Assembly (NCBI GenBank): GCA_023271485.1
Contig: JALPXT010000049.1
Span: forward strand, 1 to 10,143
DNA: 10,143 nucleotides
Direction of reading: 5' to 3'
Source: Dehalococcoidia bacterium
Lineage (GTDB): Bacteria > Chloroflexota > Dehalococcoidia > SZUA-161 > SpSt-899
The translations under genes and the position numbers were made by a program. Every line of letters starts with the position of its first letter. The first letter of the stretch is position 1. The notes beneath the pieces are model-generated. The model was not told the origin of the DNA. It worked only from the letters and a program-made list of their open reading frames with translations, and searched no databases. This document shows, in pieces, positions 1 to 6,342 of the stretch.

Positions 1-1499
1 ATGGATTGATATTGGAAGGGGAGAGCACGATAGACGAATCTATGGCTACCGGCGAATCGATGCCGGTGCGCAAGAAAGCGGGTGATGAGGCGATTGGCGC
101 CACCATAAACCAGCAAGGCCTGCTGAAGGTAAAGGCGACCAGGATAGGCAAGGATACTTTCTTGTCCCAGGTGATCAAGATGGTCGAGGAATGCCAGGGC
201 TCTAAGGTCCCCATGCAGGAGTTTGCCGACAGGGTGACGAGCTATATGGTGCCCGCGGTACTCGGAACAGCCCTGGCAACCGTCGTCGCATGGCTCATCT
301 TCCCGGGCTTTTTTTTGAACATCATCACCTGGGCTGAACCGTTTCTTCCCTGGATAAACACCGAATTGGGGACGGTCACGCTGGCCCTCTTTGCCGGTAT
401 CGCCGTCCTGGTCATCTCCTGTCCTTGCGCTCTGGGCCTGGGCACCCCCACGGCCCTGATGGTGAGCAGCGGTATGGGCGCGGAGCATGGGGTCCTGATC
501 CGTCACGGAGAGGCGATTCAGACCATGAAAGAAATTCATACTATTGTCTTTGACAAGACGGGAACTATCACCCGGGGCAAGCCAGGGGTGACCGATATCC
601 TCAGCGACCGGGAATTTAAGGAAGAGGATATTCTTTATATTGCAGCCAGCCTGGAGCAAGGGTCAGAGCATCCGCTGGGGCAGACCGTGGTCAGAGAAGC
701 CAGGGAACGGGGCAATGGTCTGGCCGAGGTAAACGATTTCGCGGCCATTCCCGGCAAAGGCGTAAAAGGCATGGTGGATGGCAGGGGAGTCCTGGTCGGA
801 AATCAGAAGTTGATGAGCGACTATCGAATAGATTTCAGTCAATTCATGGATAGGTTGGACAGGCTGGAAGATGAAGCCAAGACTGCTATCCTGGTGGCGA
901 TTGATAGCAAGATAGCCGGTATCATTGCCGTGGCCGATACCTTGAAAGAGGACTCAATCCGAGCAATCGCTGAATTGAAGGAGATGGGCATGGAGACAGC
1001 GATGATCACCGGGGATAACCGCAGGACTGCTGAGGCAATTGCCAGGAAAGTCGGAATAACCCGGGTGTTGGCCGAGGTCCTGCCCCAGGATAAGGTAGCC
1101 GAGATCCGGCGCCTGCAGGATACGGTGGGGATGGTGGCGATGGTTGGCGACGGTATTAACGATGCTCCGGCCCTTACCCAGGCCAATGTGGGAATAGCCA
1201 TCGGCACGGGAACCGACATCGCCATTGAATCATCGGACATTACTCTCATAAGAGGAGACTTAAGCTCAGTAGTGACCGCAGTGAAGCTCTCGCGGGCTAC
1301 GTTCAGGAAGATCAGGCAGAACTACTTCTGGGCCTGGTTCTACAACGGGCTGGCCATCCCCCTGGCGGCCTTCGGGCTGCTGCATGCGATGATCGGGGTA
1401 GCGGCGATGGCCATGAGCTCCGTCAACGTGATCACCAACTCCCTGCGGCTGAGGAAGGCAAGGATCGAACCGGGCAGGCAGCCAGGAGGCAGGGGGTAG
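1..1499 (+). CDS. copA: Cu(I)-translocating P-type ATPase (PIB-1), 3' part
   Basis: Inner-membrane copper exporter, cut by the left window edge: the frame is open from base 3 and the N-terminal metal-binding domains and first membrane helices lie outside. Counting from the in-frame codon at 6, the visible protein has the actuator TGES loop (16-19), the ion-channel CPC motif (139-141), the phosphorylated aspartate in DKTGT (183-187), the nucleotide-binding SEHPL (220-224), TGD (335-337) and the hinge GDGINDAP (381-388). In the last two membrane helices, YN with P six residues after Y (446-452) and MSS followed by N478-S479 are the Cu(I)-specific PIB-1 signatures. The C-terminus ends normally with a basic tail. 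The coding sequence is intact as far as it is visible and is more GC-rich than the cassettes to its right, so it is probably the resident chromosomal flank. No copper-responsive operator is visible because the 5' end is missing. Confidence 0.96.
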   Translation, partial: GLILEGESTIDESMATGESMPVRKKAGDEAIGATINQQGLLKVKATRIGKDTFLSQVIKMVEECQGSKVPMQEFADRVTSYMVPAVLGTALATVVAWLIFPGFFLNIITWAEPFLPWINTELGTVTLALFAGIAVLVISCPCALGLGTPTALMVSSGMGAEHGVLIRHGEAIQTMKEIHTIVFDKTGTITRGKPGVTDILSDREFKEEDILYIAASLEQGSEHPLGQTVVREARERGNGLAEVNDFAAIPGKGVKGMVDGRGVLVGNQKLMSDYRIDFSQFMDRLDRLEDEAKTAILVAIDSKIAGIIAVADTLKEDSIRAIAELKEMGMETAMITGDNRRTAEAIARKVGITRVLAEVLPQDKVAEIRRLQDTVGMVAMVGDGINDAPALTQANVGIAIGTGTDIAIESSDITLIRGDLSSVVTAVKLSRATFRKIRQNYFWAWFYNGLAIPLAAFGLLHAMIGVAAMAMSSVNVITNSLRLRKARIEPGRQPGGRG

Positions 1500-1503
1500 A
1501 TGA

Positions 1504-1701
1504 TCCCTGATGGAGTGGCTGATGGAGCGTTCGGCCCGAAAATGGCGGAGACTCCTCTTGAATCCGCTGGTCGGCCGCCTCTTCGGGTTCAACATCAACC
1601 GGCGCACCCTGGCAAGCATCGAAAGGGTCGGGCTGGAGATCGAGCGGGTGCAGAATCTGGATAAGATGGGCATCGTCAAGTTGATTGTAGCTAAACCGTA
1701 G
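1504..1701 (+). pseudogene. C-terminal remnant of a class I SAM-dependent methyltransferase
   Basis: A short frame begins 4 bases after the copA stop, just behind an in-frame TGA (1501-1503); the first ATG is at 1510 and has no clear ribosome binding site. The roughly 63-residue product has the layout of the last helix and strands of UbiE-type methyltransferases: WRRLLLNPLVGRLFG, then NINRRTLASI, then a strand pair ending in GIVKLIVAKP. The SAM-binding motif I and everything before it are absent, so it cannot be an active enzyme by itself. The final G of its TAG stop is also the first base of the duplicated platform, so the platform boundary sits exactly at the end of this gene. It may be a deletion remnant of a gene that once followed copA. 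Family assignment is from pattern recognition only. Confidence 0.55.
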
Positions 1702-1728
1702 TTTCAATCCACGCCCCGCGTGGGGGGC
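1701..1728 (-). repeat. Degenerate orphan type I-C CRISPR repeat (platform copy 1)
   Basis: The segment starts GTTTCAATCCACGCC and continues into the GC-rich stem of the 32-bp type I-C repeat, read here in reverse complement. It lacks one C of the C-run compared with the copies at 7586 and 8975, and it loses the final GAC. There is no second repeat at the expected distance of about 65 bp, so this is not an array. Confidence 0.7.
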
Positions 1729-2031
1729 CGGCTCAGGCTCTATGTCAGCGGCTGACCCCAGAGAGTCTCCAATTCTTGAACAGTCTTGTTGAGTTCATTG
1801 ACACGTTGCATCTTCTGCCGGGGCATCATTCTTCGATATCCCTGGATCAGCATCTTCTATACACCACAACTGCGATGATGAATTCTCATGAAGATCTCCA
1901 GCAGATTCCCTGACTGGATATCAGAAACATCCACATCATACAAATATGTCCACTGAGGAGGCCAGGTCCCGTTCAATCCTCAGAGGCAAGGACACGCCGT
2001 CGTTGCATTATTCCCATTCCTTTCTGAGAAC

Positions 2032-2060
2032 TTGACAGGGACTGGGACTTGATGTACAGT
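2032..2060 (+). promoter_or_regulatory. Sigma70-like promoter driving the first cassettes (Pc-like)
   Basis: TTGACA at 2032-2037 is a perfect -35 box. A 17-bp spacer follows, then TACAGT at 2055-2060, which matches the -10 consensus at four of six positions. The second platform copy keeps the same spacing with TTGACG and TATACT. It points at the recombination core at 2184 and the DinB cassette, which is where a cassette promoter of an integron would be expected. The leader to the DinB start would be about 150 nt and contains a CTGGGGA/TCCCCAG stem. Confidence 0.65.
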
Positions 2061-2136
2061 ACATAACAGTGGTAGGGTCTGGGGAGGTTCCCACGAGGTG
2101 CTTCCCCAGTTGCATTATAAGGAGTCTTTCCCTGTA

Positions 2137-2190
2137 ATGCAACCGCGCAAGGGAGTTAGACGGAGAGTTTCCGCCTGGTAATTGTTAGGC
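2137..2190 (+). other. attC-like site at the right end of platform copy 1
   Basis: An R''-like box ATGCAAC (2137-2143) and a perfect R' core GTTAGGC (2184-2190) flank an imperfect inverted repeat with arms around TTAGACGGA and TCCGCCTGG. At 54 bp it is at the short end of attC sites. Upstream, GTTGCAT at 2002 and again at 2109 is the exact complement of this R'' box, as expected if the promoter segment were itself a gene-less cassette. It could instead be an attI-type site; the integrase gene is not in view. Confidence 0.5.
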
Positions 2191-2218
2191 CGCCAACACA
2201 AATCAGGAGGAGGCTTCA

Positions 2219-2653
2219 ATGGCAGAACCAGTTGCCGTGACACCAACCTATGCTAGCGGTGATCTTGCACACATTCTTGAGATCGAGCAACGCCAGATCG
2301 AGGACACAGTCGCTGATCTCAGTGAAGAACAGATGGTATGGCTCCCAAATCCGAAGGCTAAATCGGCGCTGGACATCATATGGCATCTTGCCTATCCACA
2401 GTTACAGCATCCGAAACCATCCAGCAAGATGGAGGCACTGAAAGGCTTGCGAACAGCCTACGATAGGTTACAGAAAGAGATCGCAACGCCGGGGAAGCTA
2501 GATGAGCCGGTGACGTGGTGGACCGGTGGGGAGATTCCTTATCGGGGTGTTGTGTGGGGTGCGATTCGCCACCGCAGCTACCACCTGGGAGAGCTGGTCT
2601 ATCTCCGTCAGGCAATGGGTCTGGATGAGCCAAAGTACTATCACGAAGAGTGA
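2219..2653 (+). CDS. DinB/YfiT-family putative metal-dependent protein
   Basis: This 144-residue protein has the size and helical pattern of the DinB/YfiT four-helix-bundle superfamily. Three histidines sit in the usual metal-binding positions: H56 in the IIWHLAY helix, and H118 and H122 in RHRSYHLGEL. Family members include thiol-dependent S-transferases (bacillithiol, mycothiol) and DNA-damage-inducible proteins of unknown role; the substrate cannot be read from the sequence. The ATG is preceded by an excellent AGGAGGAGG with about 7 bases of spacing, which fixes the start. It is the only gene of a cassette running from the core at 2184 to the attC ending at 2759, and probably relies on the promoter at 2032-2060. 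It appears cytosolic, with no signal peptide or membrane helix. The family call is fairly secure and the function is unknown. Confidence 0.8.
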   Translation: MAEPVAVTPTYASGDLAHILEIEQRQIEDTVADLSEEQMVWLPNPKAKSALDIIWHLAYPQLQHPKPSSKMEALKGLRTAYDRLQKEIATPGKLDEPVTWWTGGEIPYRGVVWGAIRHRSYHLGELVYLRQAMGLDEPKYYHEE

Positions 2654-2686
2654 GACTATTGGGATGTCTTTCGATGGGTCGTGGCG

Positions 2687-2759
2687 GCCTAACAACTCGC
2701 TGCACCGGACCGCTATTCCGCTGGAGTTCCATTGCCGCAGGTGAGCTTGGTCGTTGGGC
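2687..2759 (+). other. Integron attC site closing the DinB cassette
   Basis: The R'' box GCCTAAC (2687-2693) and R' core GTTGGGC (2753-2759) flank a 73-bp imperfect palindrome. The inner boxes GCTGCACC and GGTGAGC pair except for one extra G, the extrahelical base that sets strand choice in attC sites. R'' is the exact reverse complement of GTTAGGC at 2184, the left end of the same cassette, as the insertion mechanism requires. Crossover is expected between G2753 and T2754. Confidence 0.88.
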
Positions 2760-2860
2760 GGCATACGCCTGGTTGTAGGATAATCGTATTGTGATCAGAA
2801 ATAATGTACTTGTAGAAGATTTTTTGTCCAAAATGAGTGTATCTCTGAGGGAAGTGATCA

Positions 2861-3199
2861 ATGATATTAATTATTCGTGAAGCCGTAACTACAGAGCAAA
2901 TTAAGCAAATGACCGAACAGTTTGGTAGTAACTTTATCAAACTGGCGGTGGATGTCAACCGTGAAATTTTAGCTGGTGGGGGGGAACTCCATGCCGATTG
3001 TGAACAAGCTTTGCTCGATGATAATAGCCAACAAGTTGATATTTGGGCCGCAGATTGGCATCCCGAAACCAGAAACGTCACGTTCGAGTCAATCATTAAT
3101 ATACGTCCACGACAGCAGAATTTCAGTATGGAAGTGCAAGATCCAGCGTTGCGTAGCAGAATAGAAAAGATTATCCGTGAATTACTGGAGGTCGCCTGA
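2861..3199 (+). CDS. DUF5674 family protein
   Basis: The 112-residue product resembles DUF5674 along its whole length: an N-terminal strand MILIIREA, the block KLAVDVNREILAGGGELHADCE (about 27-48), the acidic DIWAADWHPET (60-70), then INIRPRQ (80-86) and a C-terminal helix. I know of no established biochemical role for this family, which I associate with cyanobacteria, Chloroflexota and related environmental bacteria. It has no signal peptide or membrane segment, so it is probably cytosolic. GAGGGA about 8 bases before the ATG supports the start. Its stop is followed one base later by the ATG of the next gene, so the two are almost certainly co-translated within one cassette bounded by the attC cores at 2753 and 3688. 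A transcript could come from the upstream platform promoter. Confidence 0.85.
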   Translation: MILIIREAVTTEQIKQMTEQFGSNFIKLAVDVNREILAGGGELHADCEQALLDDNSQQVDIWAADWHPETRNVTFESIINIRPRQQNFSMEVQDPALRSRIEKIIRELLEVA

Positions 3200-3200
3200 T

Positions 3201-3557
3201 ATGAAGAAATCATTGAGAGCACGCTACAAGAAAATGAACTGGCAGCAACAACTTGGCAATATGGCCTCGACTTTGGCCCGTGTTTCGAACAATGCAACGA
3301 TTTCAGAGCATGACGAGATAGTGAGTATGTGTCTCCGTGAAGCTGCGTGTTTCATTGAGTGGAGCGCCCCCGCTGTTCCATCTGAAATTTTGCTAGAACT
3401 GGCGACTATGCAGCGGGAACTTTTGACTTGGCAACGGGTTTGGCCTATTGAAGACGCGCGTTCTCTCCTGGCCTTATATGCTCGTAACCAATCTGACCGT
3501 ATTTTACACATGGCAGGGGTTTATAGTTTCGGCGATAAATCATCTGTTGCAACTTAA
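3201..3557 (+). CDS. Hypothetical protein paired with DUF5674
   Basis: I do not recognise this 118-residue protein. It has a basic N-terminus (KKSLRARYKK), then predicted helices: QQQLGNMASTLARVS, a stretch around CLREAACFIEW, and a leucine- and tryptophan-rich part (LLELATMQRELLTWQRVW, 64-81). It ends with a polar tail, and the middle could be a helical bundle. A GTG at 3177 lies in the same frame, but GGAGG at 3186-3190 sits about 10 bases before the ATG at 3201, so I chose 3201. The gene begins one base after the DUF5674 stop and ends just before the attC at 3564, so the two genes travel as one cassette. That suggests a shared function. Toxin-antitoxin-like or stress-related roles are possible but unsupported. 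Confidence 0.75.
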   Translation: MKKSLRARYKKMNWQQQLGNMASTLARVSNNATISEHDEIVSMCLREAACFIEWSAPAVPSEILLELATMQRELLTWQRVWPIEDARSLLALYARNQSDRILHMAGVYSFGDKSSVAT

Positions 3558-3563
3558 AATGCC

Positions 3564-3694
3564 GCCCAACAAGGGCTTCACCTGACGCGGCTGAGCTGCG
3601 GCCCAATCGGAGGCTGCACGCGCTTCGAGGTGGGTTGGTCAGCGAAGGTACTCGCCCCGCACCCGCCGCGCAGGTGAAGCCCAAGTAGTTGGGG
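3564..3694 (+). other. Integron attC site closing the DUF5674 cassette
   Basis: This is a long attC of 131 bp. The R'' box GCCCAAC (3564-3570) is the exact complement of GTTGGGC at 2753, the left end of the same cassette. The R' core reads GTTGGGG (3688-3694), which misses the final pyrimidine of GTTRRRY. The arms GGGCTTCACCTG and CAGGTGAAGCCC are perfect 12-base complements, and the stem continues into ACGCGG against CCGCG with a bulged A. It starts 6 bases after the stop of the preceding gene, the normal position for an attC. Confidence 0.88.
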
Positions 3695-3718
3695 CAATAG
3701 AGAATACAGGAATAATTC

Positions 3719-4678
3719 ATGGGACAAGAAAACCCGACAATAAGGGACATAATTTCAGCACAGAAGCATGTATATAGGTATCTCAGGCCCACGCCACTGT
3801 ATAATTACTCAACTTTAAGTGACTTAGTGGGAACAAGTACATGGATAAAACACGAAAACCATCAGCCTGTTGGTGCATTTAAGGTTCGTGGAGGATTGAA
3901 CCTGGCGGCTAACTTGACAGATGAGGAAAGAAATAACGGGTTATTTACAGCGTCAACAGGCAATCACGGACAGAGCATTGCCTATGCCGCCAGAGCATAT
4001 GGTATAAAATCTGTCGTAGCTGTTCCTGAAAAGGCTAATCCAGGAAAAGTGGCTGCAAGGAGAGGATTGGGAGCAGAAGTGCTTTTTCATGGTGCAGATT
4101 TTGATGAGGCGCGAGAATGGATAAAACAGATCGCGAAAGACAGGAGAGGCAAATTTGTAGGTCCTACTGATGAACGACTTATACATGGAGTGGGAACATA
4201 TGCTCTTGAAATCTTGAATGACCTACCTTCGGTTGATACCATCATAGTGCCAGTAGGGGCTGGCAGTGGGGTTTGCGGGACAGGTATTGTAGCAAAAACT
4301 ATTAATAAAGATATTGAGATAATAGCTGTCCAGTCCGCCCAGGCACCCGCCATGAAGTTAAGCTGGGACAGTGGAACGATGGTGGAAGCAGAAATGAAGA
4401 CATTTGCAGAGGGGCTGGCAACAAGAGTTCCCTTTGAGAATACGCAGCGTATTATGCGTGAGTATGCGGATGATTTCATATTGGTAGACGATGAAGACAT
4501 TAAATCGGCAATCTATATCCTGTTGGAGCATACTTACAACTTAGTAGAAGAAGCGGCCGCAGCACCCTTAGCAGCATCCTTACAGATACGAGAGAGATTG
4601 AAAAACAAGAATGTTGTGCTTGTTGTAAGCGGAGGGAACTTATCAATGCAAAATCTTAAAGATGTGGTTCTGAACTGA
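3719..4678 (+). CDS. PLP-dependent threonine/serine dehydratase-like enzyme
   Basis: The 319-residue product is a fold-type II PLP enzyme of the threonine ammonia-lyase/serine racemase group, lacking the C-terminal regulatory domain of biosynthetic IlvA. Visible sites are the PLP Schiff-base lysine K55 in GAFKVRGG, the substrate loop STGNHGQ (79-85), the phosphate-binding glycine loop VGAGSGVCG (179-187) and SGGN (304-307). The likely reaction is deamination of threonine or serine to a 2-oxo acid; racemase or beta-hydroxyaspartate lyase activity cannot be excluded. ACAGGAA upstream supports the ATG, 25 bases after the attC core at 3694, so this is the third cassette. The gene is much more AT-rich than copA. 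Its attC is missing: a junction at 4673/4674 replaces the original end, and the last residue (N) and the TGA stop come from joined VOC sequence. The related tail at 7133-7252 ends in T and TAG. Confidence 0.9.
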   Translation: MGQENPTIRDIISAQKHVYRYLRPTPLYNYSTLSDLVGTSTWIKHENHQPVGAFKVRGGLNLAANLTDEERNNGLFTASTGNHGQSIAYAARAYGIKSVVAVPEKANPGKVAARRGLGAEVLFHGADFDEAREWIKQIAKDRRGKFVGPTDERLIHGVGTYALEILNDLPSVDTIIVPVGAGSGVCGTGIVAKTINKDIEIIAVQSAQAPAMKLSWDSGTMVEAEMKTFAEGLATRVPFENTQRIMREYADDFILVDDEDIKSAIYILLEHTYNLVEEAAAAPLAASLQIRERLKNKNVVLVVSGGNLSMQNLKDVVLN

Positions 4679-5024
4679 AAACATCGAACGTTTGCGAGAA
4701 TTCTACAAGGATGCTCTGCAAATTGAACCCCAGACTTACGGTGATAGCTACGTGGAATTCCCTACCGAGTGTGGAACCTTGTCGCTGTTTAGCCTGACGG
4801 CTCACGAGGAGCTAGCGCCGGGATCGGCACAATCAGCGGCTAATCGTTCCCTTGAGTTGGAGTTTCAGGTAGCTGATGTGGATGAAGAGTATGTGCGTCT
4901 GCAGGAGATGGAAATCGAGTGGGCAAAGCGTCCTACGACCCAGCCGTGGGGAAATCGCTCGATTTACTTTCTTGATCCCGATGGCAATTTGATCAACTTC
5001 TACACCCGTGTCGGCAACACTTGA
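4674..5024 (+). pseudogene. 5'-truncated VOC (glyoxalase/bleomycin-resistance) family gene
   Basis: The frame opens after TGA 4671-4673 and reads TENIERLREFYKDAL, the first helix of VOC domains. It continues to an ELEFQVADVDEEYVRL unit and the characteristic end IYFLDPDGNLINFY, where the metal-binding acidic and aromatic residues usually lie. Only the first beta strand (about 10-12 residues) and the start codon are missing. A TTG at 4692 is the first possible start but lacks a ribosome binding site and falls inside the first helix. The break coincides with the loss of the dehydratase cassette end, so a single recombination probably joined the two genes. VOC proteins include glyoxalases, dioxygenases and antibiotic-binding proteins; which this was cannot be said. 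It may still be translated by coupling to the dehydratase stop at 4678, which overlaps it. Confidence 0.75.
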
Positions 5025-5118
5025 CGCTGGAAGGTAGCGCAAGTCTGTAGGCAACCTTATGACCCGCATTTCTGGGAAGAGCAAATGCCCGTCCAGCGAG
5101 CACAATGTCGTGGTTTAG

Positions 5119-5301
5119 ATAGCGGGAGGTTTGATTGTTTCCGCAACTGTGGGCGAATTTGCACCGGTAAGTCTTGCTTTCGCCTGGACACAAGCGAGCA
5201 ATGTTCCTCTGATTCTGGGACAGGTGAACTTCTTTCTGGAGTTTGATGTGTGTTTCTTTCGCTCTCAAAAGACATTCGAGGTGAAGCCTAAAGAGCGATA
5301 A
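5119..5301 (+). pseudogene. C-terminal remnant of a retropepsin-like aspartyl protease gene
   Basis: A 60-codon frame with no good start, opened by TAG at 5116-5118, reads IAGGLIVSATVGEFAPVS, then VPLILGQVNFFLEFDV and a basic tail before TAA at 5299-5301. The hydrophobic ILGQVNFF-EFDV pattern matches the end of bacterial retropepsin-like domains (ILGR-DFF-F-V). The catalytic DTGA/DSGS loop is absent, so no activity is expected. The 94 bases between the VOC stop and this frame show nothing recognisable. The assignment rests on one motif and is tentative. Confidence 0.45.
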
Positions 5302-5355
5302 GAGCTCTTGCACCAGGGGCGCGCGCTAACTCCCCGCAGCACAAAGGAAACAACA

Positions 5356-6279
5356 ATGATAAAACTGTCAAAGAATTATGTCGATAAAGCCAAAACGTTC
5401 ATTGTGAATCGAGGACGTCCTCTGGAGCAGGCACTCTGCCGTTACCATTTTGATGGCGGACCAAAGGAACATATTCTGGTTGAGCTTGGAAAATTCCAGA
5501 ATGCCGACGGTGGATTCGGAAATGCTTTGGAACCAGATTTAAGGGCATCAGAAAGCTCCGTGCTTTGTACTACCTTCGCTCTGGATATCCTCGCTGATCT
5601 GGATTTCTCATCTAACGAAGTGATGATTGAGAAATCTGTCAATTACGTCATGCGAACGTATGATGAGGAGAAGTATACCTGGAGATTCATCCCTGAGACT
5701 ACTGATACGAGTCCTCATGCGCCATGGTGGAATCAGGATGGACTTGAAAAGACATTTGGGAACTTTCTCGAAAATCCAAGAGTGAAGATTTGCGGATACC
5801 TTTTTCACTATCAGGAACTAACACCACAGGACTTTCGCGATGACATACTGAATCGTGTTCTTGCTCACATAGAAACCAGAGAAGACAAGGTTTCCGGTGA
5901 TACTCTTAAATGCTATTTGCATCTTTTACAATGTGGGAATCTGCCATATGACGCTAAAGTACGTCTGAGACATAAACTCGAACGTATGATTCCGGCATCA
6001 GTTGAAACCGATAGTACAAAATGGAAAGAATATTGTCTGAAACCGATTGGGACGATCAAATCCCCAAATTCTCCGTTTCTGCATCTTATTGATCAGGCAT
6101 TCGAAACGAGTCTGGATTATGAAATTCAGAATCAAGACGAGGATGGCTCATGGAAGCCTTTCTGGTCCTGGGGTAAGGTATACCCAGAAGATTGGAAGGT
6201 AGCGAAACAAGAATGGAGCGCAATATTGACTTTGGATGTACTCAAAGTTCTAGAGGCTTTCGGTAGAATAGGAAAATAA
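5356..6279 (+). CDS. Terpenoid-cyclase/prenyltransferase-like alpha-alpha toroid protein
   Basis: The product has 307 residues from the ATG at 5356, which is preceded by AAGGAAA at about 7 bases; the longer TTG start at 5308 has no such signal. Two repeats of the squalene-cyclase/prenyltransferase type are visible: KFQNADGGFGNALEPDLR near residues 45-62, followed by a helix (TTFALDILADL), and QNQDEDGSWKPFWSWG near the C-terminus with its helix (AILTLDVLKVLEAF). These QxxDGG/DGSW repeats build the toroid barrel. The protein is far shorter than hopene or squalene cyclases and shows no DXDD motif, so it is better called a toroid-fold protein of unknown activity. No signal peptide or membrane helix is visible. 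It is intact although it sits between gene fragments, so it may be a complete cassette gene whose attC has decayed. Confidence 0.75.
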   Translation: MIKLSKNYVDKAKTFIVNRGRPLEQALCRYHFDGGPKEHILVELGKFQNADGGFGNALEPDLRASESSVLCTTFALDILADLDFSSNEVMIEKSVNYVMRTYDEEKYTWRFIPETTDTSPHAPWWNQDGLEKTFGNFLENPRVKICGYLFHYQELTPQDFRDDILNRVLAHIETREDKVSGDTLKCYLHLLQCGNLPYDAKVRLRHKLERMIPASVETDSTKWKEYCLKPIGTIKSPNSPFLHLIDQAFETSLDYEIQNQDEDGSWKPFWSWGKVYPEDWKVAKQEWSAILTLDVLKVLEAFGRIGK

Positions 6280-6342
6280 GTGCAGAACAATTGGATTCAC
6301 CCCCCCTTTTCCGCATCGAGCAAATAAGGGATCTGTTTGCGC

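Larger units (their letters stand above)
1701..2187 (+). repeat. Duplicated platform, copy 1 (CRISPR-repeat end, promoter, recombination core)
   Basis: This 487-bp segment recurs at 7586-8045. Similarity begins exactly at GTTTCAATCC and ends exactly in GTTA of a GTTRRRY core; the flanks on both sides are unrelated. Positions 1740-1982 align to 7626-7868 without a gap and with 7 mismatches in 243 by my count. Only copy 1 has the block around 2002-2024 and a hairpin insert whose arms are GTTGCATTA (2109-2117) and TAATGCAAC (2135-2143). A further stem pairs CTGGGGA (2079-2085) with TCCCCAG (2103-2109). No convincing gene lies inside: a minus-strand frame (1979 to 1740) is interrupted by TAG at 1857-1859. 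Apart from the repeat, promoter and attC-like end listed separately, I see nothing else in this gene-free stretch. Confidence 0.85.

Noticed and set aside
839..1249. Long minus-strand frame inside copA
   Set aside because: It is a shadow of the well-supported copA frame, with low-complexity composition and no own start signal.
4993..5313. Minus-strand frame of about 106 codons opposite the VOC and retropepsin fragments
   Set aside because: It has no ribosome binding site or recognisable domain, and the plus-strand frames there show clear family motifs.
5325..5345. CGCTAAC before the toroid gene as an attC box
   Set aside because: The first base is not a purine and no paired box or stem exists nearby.
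6280..6320. Possible attC left arm (GCAGAACAATTGGATTCACC) after the toroid gene
   Set aside because: It resembles an attC start, but the box has two mismatches and there is no complementary arm or core to its right.
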